DNA of 27,548 bases from Byssochlamys sp. IMV 00236 (Eukaryota > Ascomycota > Eurotiomycetes > Eurotiales > Thermoascaceae). This document shows, piece by piece, positions 9,346-20,273 of this stretch. Positions within the stretch are counted from its first letter, which is position 1, and each line of letters starts with the position of its first letter. A model generated the notes under the pieces. That model saw nothing but the letters and a program-made list of their open reading frames with translations, made no database searches and was not told the DNA's origin. Made by a program: the position numbers and the translations under genes. The stretch is taken from positions 1-27,548 of the forward strand of contig MSJH02000782.1 in NCBI GenBank assembly GCA_001931875.2. Direction: 5' to 3'.

Positions 9346-10425
9346 AAGAAAAAGAAAAAAGTACGAAAAAGAAGAAAGAAAAAAGAAAAGGTTTATTTAA
9401 TCTTAATCAGACAGTAAATTAAATCATTTTGTCACAGTCTGGGATCTGATGATGAAATTGTAACCATGGTTTTTTTTAATAAGGTTTCGGAGACCCTATA
9501 CCTTTCCGTACCATTCCTTTTGCCCAAAAAAAAAAAAAAAAATCTTTTTAGAAAGAGATTCCGCTTTTAGTGTGGCTAGCTGAGAATGACTTGGTTTCCC
9601 TTTGGTCACAGTATGGGCTTACAAAAAATGAGTGCGATTTTCACGCCAAAGTGTAGTCATGAATATCCTTTACTGTGTATTACACGAGAGAGTTCAGGTC
9701 ACCGAAGCAAAGGAATTCGTCATCCATAAATGGATTCAGTTTTTTTTATTTTTTATTCTGATGAGGATGCCATTCAATACTACTTGTAGCTTTGTTTATA
9801 GAAACAATAAAAGGCGACTCATTAAAACCAAATGAGTCCAACAAGGTCATTCAATGTTTGGGACAACCGTTTTTAAGTGTTGTTGCTTACATAAACACTT
9901 GAAATCATGTGCAGCTTATTCCTGAAAAGTTTAAAATTTCCTGTTGTGGCTTGGTTTTCCCTTTTATGCTGAATCTCCAATTTTGGTCATGTTCTTAGGT
10001 ACACGAGACTACACTTGGAATAGTAAGCTTGTGGGTACCTTATTCCTATTAAAGTCAACGCGTTTCCTTATTTTTAAAGTCTCTACATAGGGGGACTCTT
10101 GTCATAAAAGTCAGAATTGGGTTTTCCATGATAAATGAGTCGAGGGAATGCGTACTATTTGTGCAGGCTTTGTGTGTCTTTATGAAATATATATATATAA
10201 AGTAAGCAAACGCTCTTTGCTAAAGACTTTGTCACAAGTAGATTGAAACTTTTATCGCATTGAGTGTTCTTTTTTGTGTAAAGAGCAAAAAGAGAATGAA
10301 ATGTCGACGCGTGTGATAGACTTATAAACATCACTTTTTGAGAAATCGGCTAGGTCATAGTTAACTTCAAGAATACGAGGCTTAGAAACTATAAGAGACA
10401 TATGACATGTAATAGAAGACTGTTT
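9346..10425. other. Spacer without recognised genes
   Basis: Contains the promoter side of the PH-domain gene and the 3' flank of the recombinase-like gene. It has A-runs (9525-9541), a short TA run (about 10187-10199) and no open frame with coding character. A stretch around 9948-9985 resembles DNA just upstream of UTP10 (12226-12265). Confidence 0.5.
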
Positions 10426-11691
10426 TTATTTTGATCTTTTGATGGGAGCAAGATTCCTTTCAAAATCATTTAACGCGTTTGGGTCATTCAAAAGTTGATA
10501 TCTGGTGAAAAAGTGATACTCGTTCTTTGCTGGAATATTATCAACTATTATTCCTTGCAAGTTCTTGTTTTCCCTATTAAATATTACACTATTAGATTTC
10601 TACACTTGATCAAAAGCGCATCTACTTACCCAACAAAATTTAAAAGGTCATCCTTATCCGTGGTCAGACTAGCAAGATCAAACACAACAAGATACACCTT
10701 TTCTGTTGCAGAGATGTATGCAAGTAGATCTAATGAAAGAGTTATTCAGGTATACTTTGTTAATTATGGCAGCCAACCCTTCATATCACCCGCCACGTGT
10801 GCAGGGTCTTCCATTCGTTCGTAGAACCCTCTATCTCTTGTGGCAATCGAACCAAATGTTGAGACGCAAGGTGAAACAAATACCTTTTCAACCAAAGATC
10901 GTTCAAATAATGCATTGACCATTCGTTGCATTAATCTTGTTCTGACATTTCTGTCCTTGTTTACTATAAATTTCCTGCAATACCCTACTATTTTGTGGCC
11001 TTCTTTTTTCAAATACTTTATGCGCTCCTGATGGTAAGGCAAGATGTAAGCAATGTTCTTGGCCACATTGTCTATAAATAGCTTTAGTAAAAGTACACTA
11101 TGCATAACTTATCTCATTATGTACCTCTGTATTCGTGCTTTAATGTGTACAGAATACACTCTGGAACCTTGATCTCTCTTACAGACCTAACATTGTGATC
11201 TGCGCACCAAAGAATGAATGCTATCTCGCTTCTTTTTTCAAATGTCTTGTTGTACGGGATTAAAGAGTTCATCATAAGTCTCAGTGTCACTGTTTTGCGC
11301 TCGTATATATCATCACTGTATGGGCTTTCGGCCAAGAATACCTCGTTCAAGAATCTTTCAATCATTTTGCTAGAGGCTATGTAGCGTCTAATTGGTAAAT
11401 GTGTTTATTTGAGAGTATCTAATATATACCAAGGTTTGTTTTTGTTAGTCGATTTTGGATCTCGTTATCGCCAGTTCTGGGAACGGTGTATCTCTGATAC
11501 TTGTATGGATTCAAAAGGATACGATCAAGCGGTACTATAACGGGCTCCCTTGGATCGTTTATATAGCAAACATCCATATCTTTAAGATCTTGAATTCTTT
11601 TGACAAGTTGCTTTATATTTTCTTGATTATATTCTTTGCAGAAAAGTATGCACAAGGCTCTTTCTTTGGTGATGTTTAGTGTATCAGCCAT
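10426..11691 (-). CDS. Serine-recombinase-like protein, nucleophile replaced
   Basis: Five exons: 11691-11430, 11376-11125, 11071-10778, 10729-10630, 10573-10426, with introns of 48-56 bases. They splice in phase to 351 residues. The ATG at 11691 is the first in frame. The N-terminal half (1-190) is alpha-helical in composition and unrecognised. From residue 198 the pattern follows the resolvase/invertase catalytic domain. It has a first strand and loop HKIVGYCRKF (199-206), where canonical enzymes have Y-x-R-x-S, then a helix RTRLMQRMVNALFERSL, then VFVSP, then VYLVVFDLASLTTDKDDLL (281-299), matching the strand and DR-L-x-R loop, then GIIVDN. Phe206 stands at the catalytic Ser, and the usual Arg residues after Asp287 are Leu288 and non-Arg, so classical catalysis is unlikely. 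I recall related Mucorales proteins with GYCRKS at this site, but cannot verify that here. It may be a domesticated or non-catalytic member of a mobile family. Confidence 0.8.
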
Positions 11692-12301
11692 CACTTAAAA
11701 GAAAGATGAATAATAATTGAGTAAAACTTGGATATATATATATATATATATATCAATGAGAATAAAGGGCAAGAGTCTTTGTTAATTGAAATAAAGACAG
11801 GTATATCATTTATGTTTCCTTAAATGGATGATACTATTATTTAAAAGAGTAAATGGCTCTTTATATGAATTAGAAAGTGTATGTGTATGCTCTACTAAAC
11901 ACATCAATACGCTGTGTATAAATCAAAACAAGATGATTATTCTATTAACAAGTGAGTATTCATCAACCAGATAAAGATACAAAGTCATCAATGCTTCTAC
12001 AAAGGAAGGGTGTAATAAAAGAAAACGAAGGTATACACACAAAGTATTTCAATGCATCTCTTCATCTTTTGGTTAAGAGTGACGACAAATGAGAGGCAAT
12101 TGATACAAATATGACCAAGAAGCCTCCTAAAGTATTTGTAAGAGATAAAAAGGGCCCGTTTTCATTGTTTGTTGTTTGGCACATTTGTGAAAATAAGCTT
12201 TTTGAGATATACTCGTTACACAGAGAAAACCTCCTGTGGCTTGGCTCTTCTTTTTATGCTGACTTCTTGCTTTTTATATATATATTTTTTTTTCTTTAAC
12301 C
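11692..12301. promoter_or_regulatory. Divergent intergenic region between recombinase-like gene and UTP10
   Basis: The 610 bases separate two outward-facing genes, so both promoters should lie here. A pure TA run (11732-11753) lies 40 bases upstream of the recombinase-like start. Pyrimidine- and TA-rich DNA (12265-12298) directly precedes the UTP10 ATG. No factor-binding site was identified with confidence, and the short open frame at 12111-12299 has no coding character. Confidence 0.5.
11732..11753. repeat. TA dinucleotide microsatellite
   Basis: Uninterrupted TA repeat of about 22 bases in the upstream region of the recombinase-like gene. Confidence 0.95.
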
Positions 12302-15300
12302 ATGTCATCCCTGAAGCAGCAGCTAAAGCAGATCGGTACACTTGATCTACGCAATGTAACCGAGACATCAAGAAAGACAAGGCCTTCCTTCTTGTTTACA
12401 CCTCGTGAAGCAGCTGATCAGGATCTGGAAACAATATATTCCATTGCTTACAATGGTATTATGGAATTAGTCATTCTCGACGACAAGTTTGCTCCCTTTG
12501 AGAAGACTCTCTTTTCTGAAAAAATGAAATCAGTCGATAGACTTCTTCAAGTAAGTATTAGCTATATTTGCTATAGATCTTGTAGAATAACGTTATAATT
12601 AGACAAGAGAAGAAAATGACAAGCTTGATGCAAGCATCAATGCCTTTTTATGTCAACTTTCACCTTATTTCCTCTTGAAACCTTCTGGAAAAGTATTAGA
12701 ATATCTTATTCGTCGCTTTCGTGTCGAAGATTTCAACATTGAATCAGTTCTCAAGTGTATTTTGCCTTATCATGAAACAAAATCATTTGTCAAGATGATT
12801 TCTATCCTGAATATTCCGTAAGTCTATAGCTGCGGATGCATAATGAACAAGTATACTAATCGTTTATAGTGCAAAATCACCATGGGAATTTTTATTGCCC
12901 ATCAAGAAAAGCTTGCTTCCTTTGGAACGCTCTATTTTGGTAAAGAAGATGATCAAGAATAGATACATCTTTGACTTTATTTGCAACATGGTTACGAAAG
13001 CTCTAGTCCCATTCTCGACCTTGTATTCATTCTACACAGCCATCATGACAGAATTTATCAAACAGATTCCAGCTACAAGCGTTGATGCTGTCACTGCTCT
13101 CACTCCTCATGTTATTGATGGTCTTCATGCAAAGCATCAGCCAGAGTTACAGATTGCAAGTTACATGATCCTCTCTCAGCTATCTTCAAAAACCACTTTC
13201 AGCACTGAAGGATCTCGTGCTCTTGCTGAAGCCATGGTGAAAAATTATAAAAAGAGCTGCTACACCTATTGTTTATTGACCCTTGTGCATATCTGTCAAA
13301 CACAAGAAGCATTCGTGTCTATCTCACAAAAGGCAGCCAAGCATATCATTGGAAGCTCCAGATTTGACAATGCTATCCTACAAATTGCAGATAAATACGC
13401 CACCGAGCGATTCTTTGAAATATTTTTACCAGCCATTTGTCAATACGCCAAAAACTTGGAAATCCTAGATACTCTTGTCACCAAAGGTTATTTATCTTCC
13501 GACAACATCAAGTTTCTGTGTAATATCATCATGGATGGACATCTCGCGATTGCCACCAAGGGTTCAGAGCAAGAAAGAAGCGAATATATTGCAAAGTTCC
13601 AACCTCTTTTAGCAATGGTCTCTCAGCGATATATTGAAGAACTTGATTCAGTTTTGGATACTCGGTTGTCCAAGGCCAAGGACGATGCTACACTTGCAGC
13701 CAATCTTTATGAATTCACCTCTGCTGCTTTCAAGGGTACAAGACATGAAGTCATTCCTGAGGCCAACACGACGCTCTACCTTTGCTTGAATAGCCCTTCA
13801 CCCACGAATCGCATTTTGGCCATCAAGAAGCTCATCTCCATCATTGACGATTCCTCTAATCCTTTAGCACAAAGCTCTGACATGTTTGAAGATGCACTCT
13901 CTAGCTGCTTGGGTAACTTTGGTCCTCTTTTGAAGTTTGTTATTGAAGAAGCACCTCATCACCTCTTGAATCATGTTCCTGCCGACAAGATTATTTCTGC
14001 TTTAAACGACCTTTTAAAAGAACGCCACGCGACAAACACCAAAGACACCGTTGCTATCATCAAGTTTTTGTTGACGGATTTTATCAGCAAATACCCCAAA
14101 CAGGATGGAAAGGTCGCTTGTATCTTGAGCAGATTCATTTTTACCGCTTCTGCCAAGAATCTCTCTGCTTTATTAAAGCAAGTGGAAGGTGTTCAATTGC
14201 AAGCTGATCTCATTGTAGCTACGATGATTGAGCATTTCAAATCCGCTTCGAAATCTGATGATATGTTTGATGTACCAGTCAAGTTTATTAAGCTTCAAGC
14301 AGATGTAATCAAACAAGGTCAAAACTCGGCTTATTTAGGATTCTGGGTTAGCTTGGTCGAAAGCCCTCTGAAGGTAGATAGAATCATTGCTCTCTTGGTT
14401 CTTGGATTAGCTGTTACGATTGTATCTGGTAAAAAACAATATGCTACATACAACCAAGTATTGGATGCTATTTCAACATCGATTGTGCAAAAGCAAAACC
14501 ACTTGTTCTATACTACGCAAATGCCAAATGAACTATCTGCTGAGTCATCAAGCTTGCCTTCCAAGGAGTTTATCAAGCAATTGAAAAATGTAGATGACAC
14601 CACAGCTTCAACTCTGATGCAGCTCGCTCAATTTGTGCTGAAAAACCTTGTCAGTTCTCTTATTAGATTCGAAGAGAACATTGACTGGACAAATGCTCAT
14701 AATGAATACGCACGTATTGTTAAGAAATTGTTCACTGTCTTCCTCGAAGGGCCCACCGTGTCTTCATTCGAATCTATGGTTACTTTGCTTATTGACAAGC
14801 AGCTCAAGAATGATGCTCTACGATTCTTTACCGCTGTCTGGACTGATTCCCGCCATTCGACTGTTGTTCGAGCCCGTACTCTCCAAGTAGTGGTAGGCTA
14901 TTTGCAGGTTTACATTGATGCTCCCAAGAAATTAGATTTCCAGCATTTGGTTCCTGCTTTATTCCCTAACCTTGCTGACACAAATACCTCTGTTCGCACA
15001 CAAGCCTTGCGTTGTTTGGAGCATATCAGACTTGGCTATAGATCACAAGGCCTGCCTTACGGTTCAAAGGTATATGACACTACATTAGAAGGCGAGTCAT
15101 CTCAAACTGTCAAACGCAACTCAGTCAAAGCCTCCATTCTTCCTGCAGATGCTATATACAATCAAGGCGCTGACATTGCTTCGCTTACTTCTAACGAAGC
15201 TGCTCATCTTGTTGATTTCTTATGGTACAGAAACGACGAAATAAGCAAAGACCCTACCTACATCACTCGCGTGTTCAAAGAATACCTTGCCCTTTGTGAA

Positions 15301-18300
15301 GCCTCCAACAAGACGTACAAGACGAGAAAGACACACACACTTACTTTCCTTATTCGACACGTCATTCAGGCCCCCTTGATACAACTTAAAATAGACATGC
15401 TCAAGATGTTGGATACTATCGATAGTCCATTGAAACTCCAACTTCTTTATCCCTTGTTGGAAAAAACACTCGATCAACCACGTACAGCAGAAAGCACTGC
15501 TCTCGTGTCATATCTTATTCGCATGTACTTACCATGCAATGCTCCAGAGCTTGGTGCTAGAAATGACAAGACATTACCTCTCTTTTTGCGCTTACTAGCA
15601 AACAAGGATAAATTGGACGGTGAAGATGAAGAAGGCTGGCAGGTATCTACTCGCCGCTATGCTTTAGAACAAATCACTCCCGAATTTTTCGCTGCCATGA
15701 GCAATGAAGCCCGCGAAGTGATCTTTTCTACTCTGATTGATATTGCCACCAATGGTGTTCAGAATGATGTTCGTGCCTCCAAGAACGTGTTGGCAAACAT
15801 TGAAGTTCCTGCCAAGATGTTTGATGGCATGCTCATGGCTGCTGCTAGACATCTCTTGGGCGCTCCTGTCGCTGTAGGTGCACAATCTACCTCAAAGCGT
15901 GCTAGAACTAAGCCTACAAAAGCCCCCGTCGTCGTGGATCTTTATGAACTTGTCACCTTGCTTGAACTTATTGAATCCAAGACCATTGCCGAAGATGAAA
16001 CTCTTGTGAAATCATTATTTGAAGTTTTGACTGCCATGGTCAATGCAGATCTCCGTGATTCTCCTGTATCTTTGGAGTACATTAACCAGTTACTCATGGC
16101 TGCACTCACTCACATCATTCATCATGCTGAAGAACGGGGCGTCAAGGTCGAGGAATCAGCCCTTCGAGTGGATGTTGTTGTTCAATGTATCCGTATCACC
16201 GGCAACCCACAGACACATAATCAAGCACTGTTACTGATGGCCAATATTGCCTCCATGTACCCCGAATGCGTCTTACACAACATTATGCCTCTCTTTACTT
16301 TTATGGGCGCCAATGTTTTACGACAAGACGACAATTACAGTTTCCAAGTCATTCAGCAAACCATGGAAAAGATTCTGCCACCACTTGTAGTTTCTAGCAG
16401 AAAGAGCAACAATGACGATGAAACCGCTCTTGTTTTGGAAGTTAGACCCATCATCAAGGTGTTTGTTGATGCCTTGTTCCATATTCCTAAACACAGACGT
16501 CTTCGATTGTTTACTATCCTGATCCATACCTTGGGTGAAGACGAATTCTTGTTTGCCATTATCTCATTGCTCTTGGAGAAGTTTACAGAAAGACTTGCCA
16601 AGGGTGCCCGCAATGATGCTGAATCGCTTACTGAATTCAGTCTAGTTATCTGCCAACAGTTTGCTCCCAAGACTCAGATGAAGGCCATCTTGTCTCTTCT
16701 AAACGGGCTACTCGCTCTTCCCAATGAAAAGCCTGAAGATGATACTATGACAGAGGATACCCATTTGTTCAATCTGGCCGAACACAACAGCAAGCAGCTT
16801 CGTCAGTACAAACTTGCTACTCTCAACTTTATTGCACAGCTATTGTCTTCCAAGGGTTATTTGAACAAGATCATGGCTCAAACCAACGCTTCTGAAGACT
16901 TTGTTCAATCGATGCAGCCCTTCTATCTGGACTGTATTACAGCCATTTTGAAGATCGTCACTTACTTTACCGAGTATCGCGACGCGTATACTGTATCTGA
17001 AGGTGCCAACCCCAGTGTGTCTAAATTCTGGAGAGGTATTCTCAAGGTGGTCTATGACGTCTTGGATAAAGTCAATGCTCTTCTCTCTCTGGATGTCTTT
17101 GTCAATGTAATCAAGGAATTATCTAATCACGCTGACAGTTCTATTCGTCGCAAGGCCTTGAACATTTTCAATGAAAAGATCAATTCATTTGAAGGACATG
17201 CGCCCGAAGGCTATGAAGATACACTTGTTGGCATGGTGGACACCTTTACCGATATTATTCAAAAGGAGTCTACAAGTGTGGCAGGTGAAGAAGATCGTGC
17301 TGTCAATAAGCAATCCGCTTTACTCTGTATTGCCTCTCTTGCAAAGATCTTGGGAACTCTGTATCCTGGTCAATTCGCTTCTGCCATTCCTGTCATCATT
17401 GGTCCCGACAGTCTTCAATCTTCCAATGCACAATTGCAGATTTCTAGTCTTGTATGCTTAACTGTCATTTGTCAAGCAGTTGGACCACGAGCCGTTCCTC
17501 ATCTGCCCAAGCTCATGCCTATTGTTATCAACTTACTGGACATCACAGTCACGGCCGAGAATCCAAACAACCTTCTTCAGCTTAGTGTTGTGGGTGCACT
17601 TGAAACCGTTGTTCAAGTGTTGCCGCACTTTATTAGTCCTTATATTTCCAAGCTACTCAATGGACTACTCCATCCTTCCATCTATACCTTTGACGCAGCA
17701 CACACTCAGAGAGCTGCGATTGAAGCCAAGAGTAAGAACGTGTTATCACTATTGGCTACGAACGTACCACCTCGTATCTTGTTGAATCCTCTATTTGATT
17801 ACTTTGGAACGGTTGTAAAGAACGGCAAGAATGCTACTTTGACATTATGCACCATGGTATCTCAAGCGATCCGTACCATGTCTCGTGACGTGATGACCTC
17901 GCATTACAAGCAGTTATTCAAGTTTTTCCTTGTTGCATTTGATATTCGACGAACGACCGAGTTCCCTGATGCTGATGCTGATGAAGTGGAAGGTTCTATT
18001 ATCACTGCATTCCTCGACCTTGTTATGAAGCTGAACGAAACGTTATTCAAACCATTGTTCCTCAAGGTCGTTGACTGGGCAACGAACGAGCTGTCAGATG
18101 ATGAACAAACATCAAAGCGAGTCTTGTTCTTTTACAAGTTAACGGATGCTCTTTTGGAGAAACTAAAGTCTATCTTTACTCCTTACTTTGGCTACTTGAT
18201 TGACGATGTTATCATGCGATTGGAAAGCTACAAGAGCGAAGAACAAGAAGTGGATGCTCTCTGGAATTATATCATGTCCGCACTCAACAAATCATTCTTG

Positions 18301-18729
18301 TATGACAACGACAATTTGTGGAGTGCTGCCAAGTTTGAAAAGATTATGGATCCTGTTGTTGACCAACTGCTAGTTGTTACCAAGGGTACAAGTGCTGACT
18401 ACTTGAGCCGCATGAAAGCATATGTCGTTCCTTGTATCGGTCAGATGGCTGTCACGGTCTCTAATGACTCACTATGGAAACCTCTTAATCACAAGGTTCT
18501 GTTAAAGACTAGAGAAGACGATCCTGAAATCAGATTAGCTGCCTTATTATGTATTCAAGAATTTTACAACCGTCTTGGTGAAGAATGGTTATTATTCTTG
18601 GCTGAAAGTATATCCTTCCTCGCTGAACTCATGGAAGATGATGACGTCCGTGTTGAAAAATTGGTACAACAGACCAATTCTATTATCGAATCGCATCTGG
18701 GTGAAAGCTTAGACAAATTCTTCAACTAA
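12302..18729 (+). CDS. UTP10: U3 snoRNP / t-UTP component UTP10 (HEATR1, BP28)
   Basis: Three exons, 12302-12550, 12603-12817 and 12870-18729, splice to 2107 residues, close to human HEATR1 (2144) and longer than yeast Utp10 (1769). The N terminus (MSSLKQQLKQI, RPSFLFTPREAADQDLETIYSIAYNGIMEL) and the following FLCQLSPYFLLKPSGKVLEYLIRRF are the hallmark UTP10 N-terminal domain. The rest is an alpha-helical HEAT-repeat solenoid, and the C-terminal BP28CT region carries PHFISPYISKLL and the final helices. The protein is a scaffold of the t-UTP subcomplex of the small-subunit processome. It acts in the nucleolus in rRNA transcription and 18S pre-rRNA processing. Both introns sit near the 5' end, and the third exon of 5.86 kb is uninterrupted. 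The stop codon overlaps an AATAAAT that may serve in polyadenylation. It converges with the Apa-type gene 82 bases away. Confidence 0.97.
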
Positions 18730-18811
18730 ATAAATATCTTTCTGCGTTTGCACCCACCCAACGTCTGTGTAATTTCCAAATTTAAAATTTTTTTATTATT
18801 TTTCAAACGTG

Positions 18812-19981
18812 TTATGCCAGGTGAGCTTCTAAGCCTAGTTGTCTTTCCGTATCAAGTCTCTGCGCATCAGGGTTCCATTTGATGGCGACTTGGACAAGTA
18901 TATCCATCAGATCATCCTGTGCCTTCATTGCTTCGAGCTGCTCCTCTGATTTACAAAGCAACATACCGGCAAATGCCAATGAATTGAGAGAGAATTCATA
19001 GTCCTTGTTATCATGTGAAATGGTTACTTTTTCCTTTTCACGAGGAATAAGCATCATGAATTCCTCTGTCATCAAGAAATTGTAAGAAGTATTCATCGGT
19101 TGAGCATTTTCACGTAATTGTTGAAACATGGCATCCAAAAGACCAAAGAACATTTGGCTCAAGTAATCTGTCAAATCCTCTCTTTTAGTTGCAGCACGGA
19201 TGATGTTTGTATCAAGCTGCATAATCACATGAACAAAAGGTAATTTGTCCATAGCATAAATTTGTCCTGCATGTAATATGTAAGGGTACCTTTTTTCTTT
19301 AACAAAACACCCACTTACCCACACGTCGATCATGGATTTGATCATATAACTTTTTAATAGGTGGCTGAACACCATTCTTTCCATTCAAAGGAACGAGTTG
19401 GATATGCTTATGTGCTTGACTATAAATGATTGTTAGATTATTCTTTAAAAATGATAAGCGTACCTTGCACCAGAGTTTTTTCCACAGTTATAAAAGGCAA
19501 GTAATGGAGAGCCAAACTCTTGTAATATTTTATACGTTTCATACAAGTCATTGGGAAGGAGCAGTTCTTCTTGACTCTTTTGTTCTATAATGTATTATTT
19601 AAGCAATAGTTCAATAGAGTTCAAACTATATACCTTTTGTTACTAGTAACAAATGATTAGGAATGACAGCAAATTTATTCAACAGAATCAAGTGCTCATC
19701 CAGTTCTTTTACAACTAAATCAGGATTAGGATTCAAGAATGGGTTTACTTTTTCTTGTGATTTGTCTTCATTAGTAGGCTTTTTAGCAAGAGCAGGTGCA
19801 CAAGTGATTTCAAACTAGGTCCACTGAATAAGCAACAGTGTTTGTTTAGTCTTTTTTTTTTTCTTTTTACTTTTATTCCACCACTCTCTTTCTCAGCTTG
19901 TATCGCGTCAATAGAAAAGAGTGCCTTCTTTTCTTTAGCAGCTGTAAACTTTTCGTCAACGAGTTTTGTAAATTGAGTCAT
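18812..19981 (-). CDS. ATP adenylyltransferase / Ap4A phosphorylase, Apa1/2 type
   Basis: Five exons: 19981-19871, 19814-19634, 19584-19464, 19419-19319, 19266-18812, splice in phase to 322 residues, the size of yeast Apa1 (321). The second exon must begin at 19814 after ...CCTAG, because the nearer CAG acceptor introduces a stop. Residues FAVIPNHLLLVTKE and FYNCGKNSGASQAHKHIQ (His141-Lys-His143-Ile-Gln) form the HIT-like catalytic core, in which the second His takes AMP. The C-terminal SYNFLMTEEFMMLIPREKE and FAGMLLCKSEEQL blocks match the family. These enzymes split diadenosine tetraphosphate with phosphate to ATP and ADP and act in the reverse direction. They are cytosolic and control alarmone levels. 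APA1 versus APA2 cannot be decided here. It is convergent with UTP10 and tandem with the AIF gene (292 bases upstream). Confidence 0.95.
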
Positions 19982-20273
19982 GGGACACACACAAATTCAA
20001 GAACCTTTGTGTTGACAATGACGTTTTAAAGGAATCACTCTAAATACCCGAATAAGGGTGTCCAAGGTCCGCTCATCATACGGAAAGTGAAATTGAGAGT
20101 GAAACTTTGGATGCCAACATGTTGTGAGTGCCCTCAGTTGGACTATTAAAGGCCCTTTTACCGCATAAAAATGATCTTTATTATTTTTTTAATTAGTATC
20201 TAATGGTCATTTGAGTAAAGATTGAATCTATATTTATAAGTTAGAAATAAAGATGAATACTAAATATAAGCAA

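Noticed and set aside
9632..9835. Plus-strand 67-codon frame between the PH and recombinase-like genes
   Set aside because: No motif, no splice context, and composition like the surrounding AT-rich spacer.
12111..12299. 62-codon frame upstream of UTP10
   Set aside because: Lies in the promoter/leader region, ends in the pyrimidine-rich leader and has no family resemblance.
13283..17785. Many secondary frames within UTP10 on both strands
   Set aside because: All overlap the uninterrupted 5.86-kb UTP10 exon and have no independent support.
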